Shown here: positions 36,095-44,750 of the stretch, in pieces
How positions within the stretch are numbered: position 1 is the first letter of the stretch
Layout: every line of letters starts with the position of its first letter
Program-made: the position numbers and the translations under genes
Notes under the pieces: generated by a model
The model's database searches: none
Told to the model about the DNA's origin: nothing
What the model saw: only the letters and a program-made list of their open reading frames with translations
Assembly (NCBI RefSeq): GCF_002845745.1
Contig: NZ_PIUM01000015.1
Location: 1 to 64,000, forward strand
Source: Telmatospirillum siberiense
GTDB lineage: Bacteria; Pseudomonadota; Alphaproteobacteria; Rhodospirillales; Magnetospirillaceae
DNA: 64,000 nucleotides
Reading direction: 5' to 3'

Positions 36095-36598
36095 ATGACG
36101 TTTTCGGCGACGTTGGAAGAAGAGGCGGCAGCCAATCCGCTTGATCTCGTGGAACAGTTCGTGACGGCCAATGATTGGCCGTTCGATCGGCGAAGCGATG
36201 ACGAAATGGCGGTCGAAGTTCCCGGGAAATGGTGCGACTACAGCCTTTACTTCGCCTGGCGCGAAGATATCGGCGCTTTGCATTTTACCTGTGCCTTCGA
36301 CATGAAGATTCAGGCGACGAAAAAGTCGCCGGTGCATGAACTCCTTGCCATGGTCAATGAACGCATGTGGCTCGGCCATTTTGGTCTTTGGACCGAAGAG
36401 GGCGTTCCCATGTTCCGTCATGCCATCTTGTTACGCGGCCTCGGCGGGGCCAGCATGGAGCAGATCGAAGACCTGGTGGACATCGCGCTCAGCGAGTGCG
36501 AGCGGTTCTATCCGGCCTTCCAGTTTGTGATTTGGGGCGGCAAGTCGGCGACGGACGCCATTTCTGCCGCTCTGCTCGATACGGTTGGAGAAGCGTGA
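36095..36598 (+). CDS. YbjN domain-containing protein
   Basis: 167 residues; ATG preceded by AAGGAGG with 9-nt spacing. YbjN family (a type III secretion chaperone-like fold): DLVEQFVTANDWPFDRRSDDEMAVEV, MVNERMWLGHFGLWTEEGVPMFRHAILL. E. coli YbjN affects motility and stress, but its biochemical role is unknown. The stop overlaps the proC GTG start, and ybjN-proC is a recurrent alphaproteobacterial pair. Confidence 0.9.
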   Translation: MTFSATLEEEAAANPLDLVEQFVTANDWPFDRRSDDEMAVEVPGKWCDYSLYFAWREDIGALHFTCAFDMKIQATKKSPVHELLAMVNERMWLGHFGLWTEEGVPMFRHAILLRGLGGASMEQIEDLVDIALSECERFYPAFQFVIWGGKSATDAISAALLDTVGEA

Positions 36599-37392
36599 CC
36601 CAGATTCTTTTGGTCGGGTGCGGCAAGATGGGGGGGGCCTTGTTGGATGGTTGGCTCGCCCTCGGGATGGCCCCGCGCGACATTTTCGTCGTCGATCCCG
36701 AAGAAGCGAAACATCCCTCCCGTGCTCAGGTTCGCGTGACCGGTGACGTTCAGTCGCTGCCGGCAGACCTGCGTCCGGATGTGGTGGTCCTGGCGGTCAA
36801 GCCGCAAATGATGGACGCGGCCCTTCCCGCCTATGCGCGGTTTGCGGGGGCCGTCTATCTCACCATTGCCGCGGGCAAGCCGCTGGCCTACTTCGCCCGG
36901 ATCCTGGGAAGCGGGGCTGCGGTGGTGCGGGCCATGCCCAACACCCCTGCCTCCGTGAGGCGTGGAATGACGGTGGCCGTCGCCAATTCCGTCGTCGCCG
37001 CCGATCAGCGAAAGATTTGCGGTGATCTCCTGGCCGCCGTCGGCGCGATCGCCTGGATCGAGGACGAGGCGCACATGGACGCCGTCACCGCTCTTTCGGG
37101 AAGCGGCCCCGCTTATGTCTTCCTGTTGGCCGAGGTCATGGCCGCGGCTGGTGTCCGGGCGGGCTTGCCCGAGGACTTGGCGGCGCGTCTGGCGCGGGAG
37201 ACCGTCGTGGGTGCGGGGGAACTGCTGCGCCAGTCCTCGGAAAGCCCCGAACAGTTGCGGCGGAACGTCACCAGCCCCGGCGGCACCACCTTCGCCGCAT
37301 TGCAGGTGCTGATGCGCGACGACGGGGTCGGCCCCCTGATGGGCGAAGCCGTCGCCGCAGCAACCGACCGGTCGCGTGAGTTGGCCGGCTGA
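36595..37392 (+). CDS. proC: Pyrroline-5-carboxylate reductase
   Basis: 265 residues, GTG start overlapping ybjN (GTGA). NAD(P)H site LLVGCGKMGGALL, then AVKPQ, RAMPNTPASVRRGMTV, ALSGSGPAYVF and the ProC signature NVTSPGGTTFAALQVL. Last step of proline synthesis. Full length for the family. Confidence 0.97.
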   Translation: MTQILLVGCGKMGGALLDGWLALGMAPRDIFVVDPEEAKHPSRAQVRVTGDVQSLPADLRPDVVVLAVKPQMMDAALPAYARFAGAVYLTIAAGKPLAYFARILGSGAAVVRAMPNTPASVRRGMTVAVANSVVAADQRKICGDLLAAVGAIAWIEDEAHMDAVTALSGSGPAYVFLLAEVMAAAGVRAGLPEDLAARLARETVVGAGELLRQSSESPEQLRRNVTSPGGTTFAALQVLMRDDGVGPLMGEAVAAATDRSRELAG

Positions 37393-37528
37393 TCCAGGCG
37401 TCATCGGGACTCAACGGCTCGATTCACCGGTTTCTCAATAGGTCCTTATCCCGGGCCGAGTGACGACGGAGTTGGCAATTCCGGACCGCGACCCCAAATC
37501 TTGCCGATAACAAAGGGGTTCGTGCGTC

Positions 37529-38149
37529 ATGGTAAGAAAAACAACATCGGTTCCGGAACGGTCCTCGATCATCGATGCGACTTTGGCTCTCGCCGCCGAA
37601 CGTGGCTGGCATGCTGTTTCCTTGGCCGATATCGCCGTTCGGGCCGGCATCGGACTGGCCGACCTCCATGAGCAGTTCGACGGCAAGACCGCCATTCTCA
37701 AAGCTTTCCTGGATTGTCTTGATGACGCCTTGTGGAAAGGTCCGCTTGCCGCCGGCGACGAGCCGGCGCGCGATCGGCTTTTCGACGTGATCATGAGGCG
37801 CTTTGATTCTATGCAACCTTACAAGGAGGGTATCCGCGCCATTGTCAAAGGCTCCGCCAGCGATCCCTGGATGCTGTTTTGCAGCGCGCCGCATCTCTTG
37901 CGGACGGCATCTCTGATGCTTGAGGTCGCTGGGATCAGCGCTTCCGGGCCGGTGGGCCGCGTCAAGGCGAAGGGGGTGGCCGTCATCTATCTGGCCGCGT
38001 TCAGGACGTGGTTGACGGACGAGTCCTCCGACATGGCCAGGACCATGGCCACTCTCGACCGGGCACTGCGCCGCGCCGAAAGCATCGCGAGTTTTATCGG
38101 GCGAGGCCCCGGAGCGCCGTTTCGCGGCGGGGAAACCGGCGCCCAATAA
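37529..38149 (+). CDS. TetR-family transcriptional regulator
   Basis: 206 residues. N-terminal HTH (SSIIDATLALAAERGWHAVSLADIAVRAGIGLADLHEQFDGKTAILKAFLD) fits TetR, with LHEQFDGK replacing the usual LYxxFxxK. The ligand domain (about 60-200) has no recognised signature, but its MQPYKEGIRAIVKGSASDPW stretch resembles alphaproteobacterial TetR proteins related to COQ9. Located 111 nt upstream of the phasin gene on the same strand; control of the phasin is possible but unproven. Confidence 0.85.
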   Translation: MVRKTTSVPERSSIIDATLALAAERGWHAVSLADIAVRAGIGLADLHEQFDGKTAILKAFLDCLDDALWKGPLAAGDEPARDRLFDVIMRRFDSMQPYKEGIRAIVKGSASDPWMLFCSAPHLLRTASLMLEVAGISASGPVGRVKAKGVAVIYLAAFRTWLTDESSDMARTMATLDRALRRAESIASFIGRGPGAPFRGGETGAQ

Positions 38150-38166
38150 TCGCGCGAAAGTTTTTG

Positions 38167-38177
38167 TTGCAATGCAA
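38167..38177. promoter_or_regulatory. Palindrome and promoter candidate upstream of the phasin gene
   Basis: TTGC-AAT-GCAA (38167-38177) is a perfect inverted repeat. Just downstream lies TTGACC (38186-38191), a 17-nt spacer and TACTTT (38209-38214), a plausible sigma-70 promoter. PhaR-type repressors bind TGC-rich palindromes upstream of phasin genes in alphaproteobacteria, so this is a reasonable operator candidate. Confidence 0.45.
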
Positions 38178-38260
38178 TAATCCGATTGACCCGGTGGTGC
38201 TCGACACTTACTTTGAGGACGCCCAAGTCAAGAATCATTCTCCTGATGGAGGAACCGTTT

Positions 38261-38692
38261 ATGGCCAAGCAACCAGAAAATTTCTTCGATTTCGACATTT
38301 CCAAATTCGTGGGCGATTTCAAGGTGCCCGGGGTGGATGTCGAAACCCTCGTTTCTTCGCAGCGCAAAAACATCGAAGCTCTCACCCAGGCCAATAAGTT
38401 GGCCTTCGAGGGTGTGCAGGCGGTGTTCAAGCGGCAGGTGGAAATCCTTCGCCAGACGCTTGAGGAAAGTTCGACCGTCGCCAAGGATTTGGTGGAGGCG
38501 GGATCTCCGCAGGATAAGGTCGTCCGCCAGACGGAACTGGCCAAGGATGCTTTCGAACGGGCTCTGGCCAATTCCAAGGAATTGTCCGAAATCATCGCCA
38601 AGTCCAACAGCGAGGCTTTCGACCTTTTGAACAAGCGCTTTTCCCAGATCCTGGACGAGATCAAGGACGGACTGGGCAAGGTCAAGCGTTGA
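38261..38692 (+). CDS. phaP: Phasin (PHA granule-associated protein)
   Basis: 143 residues from ATG 38261 after GGAGGA. Phasin_2 family: FFDFDISKFVGDFKVPGVDVETLVSSQRKNIEALTQANKLAFEGVQAVFKRQ is the classic N-terminal pattern, followed by a long amphipathic helix. It coats polyhydroxyalkanoate granules, so the organism probably stores PHA, although no phaC lies in the window. Confidence 0.94.
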   Translation: MAKQPENFFDFDISKFVGDFKVPGVDVETLVSSQRKNIEALTQANKLAFEGVQAVFKRQVEILRQTLEESSTVAKDLVEAGSPQDKVVRQTELAKDAFERALANSKELSEIIAKSNSEAFDLLNKRFSQILDEIKDGLGKVKR

Positions 38693-38710
38693 TAATGGCG
38701 AGAGCCGGAT

Positions 38711-38749
38711 GATTTTTGACGGAATCGCTATGCGATTCCGTCAAAAATC
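38711..38749. terminator. Bidirectional terminator, perfect 18-bp stem
   Basis: An 18-nt arm (38711-38728, beginning GATTTTTGACGG) is the exact reverse complement of 38732-38749, with a 3-nt loop. Both ends carry A5/T5 tracts, so it can end phaP (+) and the convergent gene (-). Confidence 0.92.
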
Positions 38750-38766
38750 TGAATCACTCTCCAGGC

Positions 38767-40074
38767 TCAGGCGCCGAGGGAACTCGGCGCCAGTTTCTTG
38801 ACTTCCTTTTCGAGATCGATGCGCCTGGAACGGCAGACCGTGGCCAGGCATTCTTCGATGGACCCTTCGCCGCCGGCCTTGCGCAGATTGTCGTCGAGCT
38901 GTTTGACCGCGGAAACCAGGCTGCGCAGGGCCGTCTGGGTGAAGGTCTGGTAGCGCCGCATTTTCTGCTGTTCGTCATGGTCGTCGGGCATGACGGTCTG
39001 GATGGGACCGAAGAGCGCCAGGAACATCTGGTGCCCGAGATGTTCTTCCGCCGTCCGCAGGAACATCTGCATCTGGTCGCGGTTGAGCTTCAAATCGAAG
39101 ATCGCGTCCAGCGCATATTCGTTCAGCATGTCCAGATAATCGGCAAGGGCGGCGATGTCGTTTTTGGTGATGCGCTTATCCTCGTGCAGGCGGACCGCGG
39201 TGTCCTTGTTGGCAAGGACGTTCCACTTTTTCTCCGGATCCAGATGTCCGAGAGCGTCGTGGACGCTCTCGAAACCTTCCTCGCCGAGATGCGAGACGGT
39301 CGCCGAAGCCAGCACATTATGTTCCATCATCTCGCGGAACAGCGCGGGATCGCGCATGACGCTTTCCGCCTTGTTGATGTCGGTGAGCGCCATCTGCGCC
39401 AAAAGCTGCAGCTTTTCCTCGCTGTCCATGCGGGTGATGCCGGTCCCCAGCCGATCGAAGACATGCGGGGGGATTTCCACATAGATCGGGAAGAACTTCA
39501 CCTGCCATTCGTAATCGAGATTGTCCTTGACCGATGCGTAGAACCGTCCGGAGTTGGTTTGCCCCGCCGGCAAGGTCTTGGGCTGCCCATAATTTCTTTT
39601 GAAGAGCGAGGATATCTTGTCCACGTTGATCAATTTGAAGCGGCCCTTCGACGCCGTCTTCTTCTGTTGGGACGCGGCCGCCGTGGCGGCTTGCCCCTTG
39701 GGCGGCGAGATCGGATCGCCGAAATAGGCTTCGGCATAGCTGCGCATCCCTGTGCGCACCGCCATGCCGATGATCTCGCTGACGGAACGCCCGCATTTAA
39801 GCCTTATCGTTTCGTCGGAGACCGGATTGCCGGTGGCATCGACCAGAAATTCGGCGAAAGCCTCGTTCTTCATGCGGAACAGCCGGAAACTGGCGTCCAG
39901 CAGTTCGGGCGTTTCCATGATGGTCTTGTAGGGGTCGGGATGACCGGCCAAAGGCGGAATCAGGCTTTGAAACCGTGCCGCCACCGGTCCCTTCAACATA
40001 CGGGTGACTTCCCGGCGTGCAAGAACGTCGGGGTCTTCGGTCTTGGTGGAAGCGCTGGTGGGATGGGGGGCCAT
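38767..40074 (-). CDS. Conserved alphaproteobacterial protein of unknown function
   Basis: 435 residues from ATG 40074 (AGAAGG 7 nt upstream; in-frame ATGs at 40080 and 40134 are less likely). Cytosolic, helical, no signal or membrane segment. Recognisable stretches: LAGHPDPYKTIMETPELLDASFRLFRMKNEAFAEFL, FFPIYVEIPPHVFDRLGTGIT, HNVLASATVSHLGEEGFESVHDALGHLDPEKKW and a final EECLATVCRSRRIDLEKEVKKLAP. I recall similar hypothetical proteins in Rhodospirillales but no assigned function. It follows the histidine kinase gene after 104 nt on the same strand. Confidence 0.75.
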   Translation of the reverse strand: MAPHPTSASTKTEDPDVLARREVTRMLKGPVAARFQSLIPPLAGHPDPYKTIMETPELLDASFRLFRMKNEAFAEFLVDATGNPVSDETIRLKCGRSVSEIIGMAVRTGMRSYAEAYFGDPISPPKGQAATAAASQQKKTASKGRFKLINVDKISSLFKRNYGQPKTLPAGQTNSGRFYASVKDNLDYEWQVKFFPIYVEIPPHVFDRLGTGITRMDSEEKLQLLAQMALTDINKAESVMRDPALFREMMEHNVLASATVSHLGEEGFESVHDALGHLDPEKKWNVLANKDTAVRLHEDKRITKNDIAALADYLDMLNEYALDAIFDLKLNRDQMQMFLRTAEEHLGHQMFLALFGPIQTVMPDDHDEQQKMRRYQTFTQTALRSLVSAVKQLDDNLRKAGGEGSIEECLATVCRSRRIDLEKEVKKLAPSSLGA

Positions 40075-40178
40075 GATCATGCCTTCTGGGGAACCTTTTG
40101 CCGCCAGGATAGCCCGAGATTTTCCCAGAAGCACGCGCCATTATGGATATGGCGTCAGCCATAAGAATGCGGGCGTTT

Positions 40179-41531
40179 TCAGAGCGGTAGGCGCAGCCGT
40201 ACCCTGAGGCCGCCCAGAGGGCTGTCTTCGAGCAGGATATCTCCGCCATGAACGCGGGCGACGTCACGCGAAATCGTCAGTCCGAGTCCCACGCCACCGG
40301 TTTCGGGATTGCGGGAGCCTTCCAGGCGGACGAAAGCCTTGAAGACCTCCTCGCGCTGATCGGCGGCGATGCCCGGCCCATCGTCGTCGACGGTGACCTC
40401 GATCGCATCCTGGCGCCGGCCGGCCCGGACGGAGACATGGTCGGCATAGCGCACCGCGTTGCCGATCAGGTTGGTCAGGCAACGGCTGATGGCCTGTGGG
40501 CGCAACGGCAGGGAAAGATCTTCCTCGCAATGCAGATCGATCTGTCCGCCGTCGCGGCGCAGTTTGCCGACGACGTCCTCCAGCAGTGCGACGAGATCGG
40601 TGTCGCAGCTCTTCTCCGAGCCTTCGCCGCGGGCGAAGGCCAGATAGCCCTCGATCATCCGCTCCATGTCGGCGACGTCTTCCTTCAGGTCCTCGATGCC
40701 GTTCCCTTTGGCCATGGCCAGTTCGAGTTTCATCCGGGTCAGGGGGGTTCTCAGATCGTGGGAGACGCCGGCCAGCATTTCGGTGCGCTGGCTGACTTGC
40801 AGCTTGATCCGGTCCTGCATGCGGCCGAAAGCGGCGGCGGCCTGGCGGACCTCGGCGGCGCCCTGCGGCTTGAAGTAAGGCACGTCCCGGCCCTTGCCGA
40901 AGCTGTCGACGGCAGCGGCCAGGCGACGCACGGCCCGCACCTGATTGCGCATGAAAATGGTGGCGATGCCGAAGAGAAGGAGGGAAGTGCCGACCATCCA
41001 CAGCACGAAGATGGTCGTGGTCGGGCTGTAGAGCCGTTTGCGCGACGCCCGGACGTCCAGCACGCCGTTAGGAAGCTGGACCTTGATCTCGACGTCGCGT
41101 TCCAGCGTTTCGGTATCGATGTAGACGGGTCTGCCGACGCGTTCGGCCAGCGCCCCTGTCAAATTACCCTCCAGGCTGTGGCCGCTGAGATCCGGTCTGA
41201 CACCCGGACCCATGCCCCGCACGCCGGTGGATTCGAGGATGCCGCCCTGTTCCAGCGAGACCTTGAGGTCGAGAGTCGTCGCCGCGACGGCGAAGATGGT
41301 TGCCCGGTTCTGCTCTCCCGGGAAGGTGCGCATCATTTCGATGACGGCGCCGATGTCGCCGGCCAGGCCTGCGGCCAGACGCCGTGTCACCATGTCCCAG
41401 TGGGTGCCGTAGAAGACATAGGCCGAAACCAACTGGAGAATGATCAACGGCAAAACCAGAATGAGCAGCGAACGGCCGAGCAGGCCGCGCGGAAGAATGG
41501 ACTTGATCCAGGTGGTCGCGGCGGAGGTCAT
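40179..41531 (-). CDS. EnvZ-like sensor histidine kinase
   Basis: 450 residues. Two membrane helices (about 20-41 and 172-193) flank a 130-residue periplasmic domain; then HAMP, the dimerisation box with H258 (GVSHDLRTPLTRMKLELAM), N box (NLIGNAVRYA), DDDGPGI and GVGLGLTIS. Its partner is the OmpR-type regulator encoded 1 nt upstream. EnvZ/OmpR-type pairs sense envelope conditions; the actual signal is not evident. Confidence 0.93.
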   Translation of the reverse strand: MTSAATTWIKSILPRGLLGRSLLILVLPLIILQLVSAYVFYGTHWDMVTRRLAAGLAGDIGAVIEMMRTFPGEQNRATIFAVAATTLDLKVSLEQGGILESTGVRGMGPGVRPDLSGHSLEGNLTGALAERVGRPVYIDTETLERDVEIKVQLPNGVLDVRASRKRLYSPTTTIFVLWMVGTSLLLFGIATIFMRNQVRAVRRLAAAVDSFGKGRDVPYFKPQGAAEVRQAAAAFGRMQDRIKLQVSQRTEMLAGVSHDLRTPLTRMKLELAMAKGNGIEDLKEDVADMERMIEGYLAFARGEGSEKSCDTDLVALLEDVVGKLRRDGGQIDLHCEEDLSLPLRPQAISRCLTNLIGNAVRYADHVSVRAGRRQDAIEVTVDDDGPGIAADQREEVFKAFVRLEGSRNPETGGVGLGLTISRDVARVHGGDILLEDSPLGGLRVRLRLPL

Positions 41532-41532
41532 G

Positions 41533-42216
41533 TCAATCGGTCCACAGAACGTAACCTCGGCCGCGTACCGTTTGCAGGTAACGGGGCAGACGCGGATCTT
41601 CCTCGATCTTCTTCCGCAGGCGGGTGACCTGCACGTCGACGGTGCGCAGGTTGCCGCTGTTGCCCGTCCTTGCGGCCAGATCCTCGCGTGAAAGGGTTTC
41701 GCCCGGTGTCAGGGCCAATTGGGCGAGCAGCGCCGCCTCGGCCGAGGTCAGATGGATGGCCTCGCCATCGCAGAGCAATTCGCCCCGCGCCGATTCGAAA
41801 GTGAAGCGGCCGAAGCGGCAGAGCCTGGGTTCCGCCGGCGTTTCGCGGACCGAGCGGCGCAGAATGCTGTTGATGCGCAGCAGCAGTTCTCGCGGTTCGA
41901 ATGGTTTGGTCAGATAATCGTCGGCGCCGACTTCCAGACCATTGATGCGGTCCGTGGTTTCCCCCATGGCGGTCAGCAGCAGGATCGGCACGGCGTTGTC
42001 CGACCGCAGGCTTTTGGTCAGGGCCAGGCCGTTTTCACCCGGCATCATGACGTCGAGCACGATCAGATCGAAGGTCATGGCACCCAGTTGCTGACGGGCC
42101 TGGGCCGCATCGGCGGCCGTCGAGACCAGATAGCCGTTCTCGACCAGATATTTATTCAGAAGCTGGCGAAGGCGGGTGTCGTCGTCGACAACCAGAATAT
42201 GCGATTGTCCTTCCAC
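41533..42216 (-). CDS. petR: OmpR/PhoB-family response regulator, PetR-like
   Basis: 227 residues: receiver domain with D11/D12, phosphoacceptor D55 (LDVMMPG) and K in LTKPF, then a winged-helix DNA-binding domain ending RTVRGRGYVLW-type (LQTVRGRGYVLWTD). The MarR-OmpR arrangement matches petP-petR, first seen upstream of petABC in Rhodobacter capsulatus. Here it is about 25 kb from petABC and has a linked kinase. The symbol is by arrangement and family, so tentative. Confidence 0.85.
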   Translation of the reverse strand: MEGQSHILVVDDDTRLRQLLNKYLVENGYLVSTAADAAQARQQLGAMTFDLIVLDVMMPGENGLALTKSLRSDNAVPILLLTAMGETTDRINGLEVGADDYLTKPFEPRELLLRINSILRRSVRETPAEPRLCRFGRFTFESARGELLCDGEAIHLTSAEAALLAQLALTPGETLSREDLAARTGNSGNLRTVDVQVTRLRKKIEEDPRLPRYLQTVRGRGYVLWTD

Positions 42217-42232
42217 TCTTATCCCCTGCCTT

Positions 42233-42739
42233 TCAACGCCGTTCCCGCGCCCGGAGTCCCGCCGCGGTGAACGAGCGGCGGTCGGCCTCGCCGATCAGCC
42301 CCAGCATGACCTTGCGGAATCCCTCGACGGCTTCGGGTCCTGCTTCCCGATAAGCGGCGGCGATGCGGGCGCGCTGCTTTTCGGTGAGCAATCGTTCAAG
42401 GTCGACCCCCTTGGCCGTCAGCTCCAGCAGCCGCTGACGGCGGTCCCGGAGTCCCGGCCGCTGGGTGATGAACTGATCGTCGATCAATTGACCTAAAACC
42501 CGCGACAGGCTCTGCTTGGTGATGCGCAGCGTCGCCAGAAGTTCGCTGACGGTGATGCCCGGCCGCCGTCCGACGAAATAGATGACCCGATGATGGGCGC
42601 GGCCAAATCCGTAATCGGCGAGGATCGCGTCTGGCTCTTCGGTGAAACCGCGATAGGCGAAATAGAGCAGTTCGATGCCCTGTCTCAACTCCTCTTCGCG
42701 CAGGAAGAGCAGATTCACACCGGATTTTATGTCAGTCAT
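42233..42739 (-). CDS. petP: MarR-family regulator, PetP-like
   Basis: 168 residues with a winged HTH (YFVGRRPGITVSELLATLRITKQSLSRVLGQLIDDQFI, then RDRRQRLLELTAKG wing). It starts the operon MarR-OmpR-EnvZ (16-nt gap to the response regulator) and is divergent from ilvE across 80 nt. That gap contains CATAT-n6-ATATG (near 42737-42752) overlapping the marR start, a possible autoregulatory operator. R. capsulatus PetP is the closest functional precedent I know. Confidence 0.87.
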   Translation of the reverse strand: MTDIKSGVNLLFLREEELRQGIELLYFAYRGFTEEPDAILADYGFGRAHHRVIYFVGRRPGITVSELLATLRITKQSLSRVLGQLIDDQFITQRPGLRDRRQRLLELTAKGVDLERLLTEKQRARIAAAYREAGPEAVEGFRKVMLGLIGEADRRSFTAAGLRARERR

Positions 42740-42819
42740 ATTGACTTATATGCCTTAGGAATGTTACTCATTGCAACCCTAATCGGTAATTTTCTAACTT
42801 ATTCCAAGGAAATCCTCAA

Positions 42820-43959
42820 ATGGCTACGGCTCTTCTCGATGATCGCGACGGTTTCGTCTGGTTCGACGGACAACCCGGTCCTACCCCGATCGCAATCACG
42901 CGCACGAGCAAGCCGAAGGTACATCCCGCCGATGACGAATTGCGGTTCGGCTCGGTTTTCACCGATCACATGTTTCGCATGGATTATACCGAGGGCAAGG
43001 GCTGGCATGATGCGAAGATCATCCCCTACCAGCCGTTCTCCCTCGATCCGGCAACGTCGGTCCTGCATTACGCGCAGTCGGTTTTCGACGGGTTGAAGGC
43101 ATATCGCGGACAAGATGGTTCCATTCGCTTCTTCCGCGCCGCCAAACATGCCGATCGGCTGAACCGCTCCTGCGGCTATCTGTGCATTCCGCCGCTGGAT
43201 CCCGAACTCGTCGTTCAATCCTTCCATGCCCTGGTCGGTGTCGATCAATCCTGGGTTCCCTCGAAGCGCGGCACCTCGCTTTATCTGCGTCCCGCGGTGA
43301 TCGCCTCTGAATCGTTCCTGGGCGTGCATCCGTCGAAGACCTATACCTACTTCCTCATCCTGTCGCCCGTCGGCCCCTATTATGCCGAAGGCATCAATCC
43401 GGTGAAGATCCTGGCGACGGACGCCCATGTCCGGGCCGTGCAGGGCGGGCTGGGCGCGGCCAAGACGGCGGCCAATTACGCGGCCAGCATTCTCGGCGCA
43501 GAAGAGGCGCAGAAGATGGGTTACACCCAGGTTCTCTGGCTTGATGGCGTCGAACATCGCTATCTGGACGAAGTGGGAACCATGAACATCATGCTGAAGA
43601 TCGGTGACGAGATCATCACGCCACCTCTGAACGGCGCGATTCTGGCCGGCGTGACCCGCGATTCGATTTTGACGCTGTGCCGCGACTGGGGCCTCAAGAC
43701 GTCCGAGCGGCGGATTTCCATCGATGAGGTGATGGCCGCCGCCCGCAACGGAACCCTGGTCGAAATGTGGGGCACCGGCACCGCCGCCGTGGTCTCTCCC
43801 GTCGGTGAGCTGGGATACAAGGATGAGCGCGTCACCATCAACGGCGGCAAGACGGGCACGCTAACTCAGAAGCTCTATGATGCGATCGTCGGTATTCAAT
43901 ATGGCGAGACCGAGGATCGTCATGAGTGGACGACGACGTTGCGCCCCTTGAAGGGGTGA
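42820..43959 (+). CDS. ilvE: Branched-chain amino acid aminotransferase (type II)
   Basis: 379 residues, fold type IV PLP aminotransferase. Motifs: HYAQSVFDGLKAYRG, PLP Lys in GGLGAAKTAANYA, QVLWLDGVEHRYLDEVGTMNI, GAILAGVTRDSIL and WGTGTAAVVSPVG. It interconverts Val/Leu/Ile with their keto acids. Length and motifs match the longer BCAT type II group. RBS AAGGAA lies 8 nt before ATG. Confidence 0.95.
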   Translation: MATALLDDRDGFVWFDGQPGPTPIAITRTSKPKVHPADDELRFGSVFTDHMFRMDYTEGKGWHDAKIIPYQPFSLDPATSVLHYAQSVFDGLKAYRGQDGSIRFFRAAKHADRLNRSCGYLCIPPLDPELVVQSFHALVGVDQSWVPSKRGTSLYLRPAVIASESFLGVHPSKTYTYFLILSPVGPYYAEGINPVKILATDAHVRAVQGGLGAAKTAANYAASILGAEEAQKMGYTQVLWLDGVEHRYLDEVGTMNIMLKIGDEIITPPLNGAILAGVTRDSILTLCRDWGLKTSERRISIDEVMAAARNGTLVEMWGTGTAAVVSPVGELGYKDERVTINGGKTGTLTQKLYDAIVGIQYGETEDRHEWTTTLRPLKG

Positions 43960-43976
43960 CGGCGTCGCATTTACGG

Positions 43977-44015
43977 AAAAAGCCCCCTTCACCTGCGGGA
44001 TGAAGGGGGCTTTTT
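43977..44015. terminator. Bidirectional terminator between ilvE and moaE
   Basis: AAAAAGCCCCCTTCA (43977-43991), 9-nt loop, TGAAGGGGGCTTTTT (44001-44015) then more T. A perfect 15-bp stem with T/A tracts on both sides serves both convergent genes. Confidence 0.95.
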
Positions 44016-44042
44016 TTGTGATGCCTTCGCCTTGGTCGGCGA

Positions 44043-44495
44043 TTACGAACTTTTGTTCCAGCGATCGGCCCTGTCGTCGTCGTCGTCTTTCGCCTCGACC
44101 CAATGTTCACCGCCGGGCCCCTCTTCCAGCTTCCAGAACGGCGCGCGGGTTTTCAGCCAATCGATGAGGAACTCGCAGGCGGCGAAGGCGGCGGCGCGAT
44201 GGCTGGAGGCCACGGCGACGAGGACGATGCGGTCCCCGGGATTCAGGCGGCCGAAGCGATGGATGATCAGGCTGTCGAGCAGCGGCCAGCGCCCGCAAGC
44301 CTCGGCCTCGATGGCGGACAATTGCCGTTCCGTCATGCCGGGATAATGTTCGAGCGTCATGGCCGAGCCATCGCCGGCCGCGCCGCGCACCAGCCCGACG
44401 AAACTGGTCACCGCCCCGACGTCCGTGCGGCCTTCCGTCATGCGGGCGATTTCGGCACCCGGATCGAAATCCTCCCGCTGGACGCGAACGCTCAT
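44043..44495 (-). CDS. moaE: Molybdopterin synthase catalytic subunit MoaE
   Basis: 150 residues; converts precursor Z to molybdopterin with thiocarboxylated MoaD. Motifs: GAVTSFVGLVRG, LEHYPGMTERQLSAIE, HRFGRLNPGDRIVLVAVASSHRAAAFAACEFLIDWLK and the catalytic Lys region APFWKLE. A run of five Asp (KDDDDDRADRW) sits near the C-terminus. It abuts moaD (3-nt gap). Confidence 0.96.
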   Translation of the reverse strand: MSVRVQREDFDPGAEIARMTEGRTDVGAVTSFVGLVRGAAGDGSAMTLEHYPGMTERQLSAIEAEACGRWPLLDSLIIHRFGRLNPGDRIVLVAVASSHRAAAFAACEFLIDWLKTRAPFWKLEEGPGGEHWVEAKDDDDDRADRWNKSS

Positions 44496-44498
44496 CGC

Positions 44499-44750
44499 TC
44501 AGCCCCCGGTCACCGGCGGGAAAAAGGCGACCTCGTCACTCGCCGCGACGGCCTGGTCGAGTTTCGCATATTCCTGATTGACGGCGGCCCTGATCAGCCC
44601 CGGCTGGGCAAAAGCTTCGGCGTAGCCGGGGCTGCGGGTTTTCAGCCAGTCGATCAGTTGGCCGACGGTGGCGATCCCCACCGGTGGAGTGATTTCCTCC
44701 TCGCCGGTTCCGACTTTGCCGCGCAGCCAGGCGAAATAGAGAATCCTCAT
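44499..44750 (-). CDS. moaD: Molybdopterin synthase sulfur carrier subunit MoaD
   Basis: 83 residues, ubiquitin-like, ending in the required Gly-Gly (FPPVTGG) that is adenylated and thiocarboxylated. ATG 44750 overlaps the pgsA stop by 4 nt (ATGA). MoaD and MoaE form the heterotetrameric synthase; other moa genes are outside the window. Confidence 0.95.
   Translation of the reverse strand: MRILYFAWLRGKVGTGEEEITPPVGIATVGQLIDWLKTRSPGYAEAFAQPGLIRAAVNQEYAKLDQAVAASDEVAFFPPVTGG

Noticed and set aside
44150-44660. IDWLKTR shared by MoaE and MoaD as a possible gene duplication or conversion
   Set aside because: The two proteins have different folds and both segments fit their own families; a seven-residue match is likely chance.
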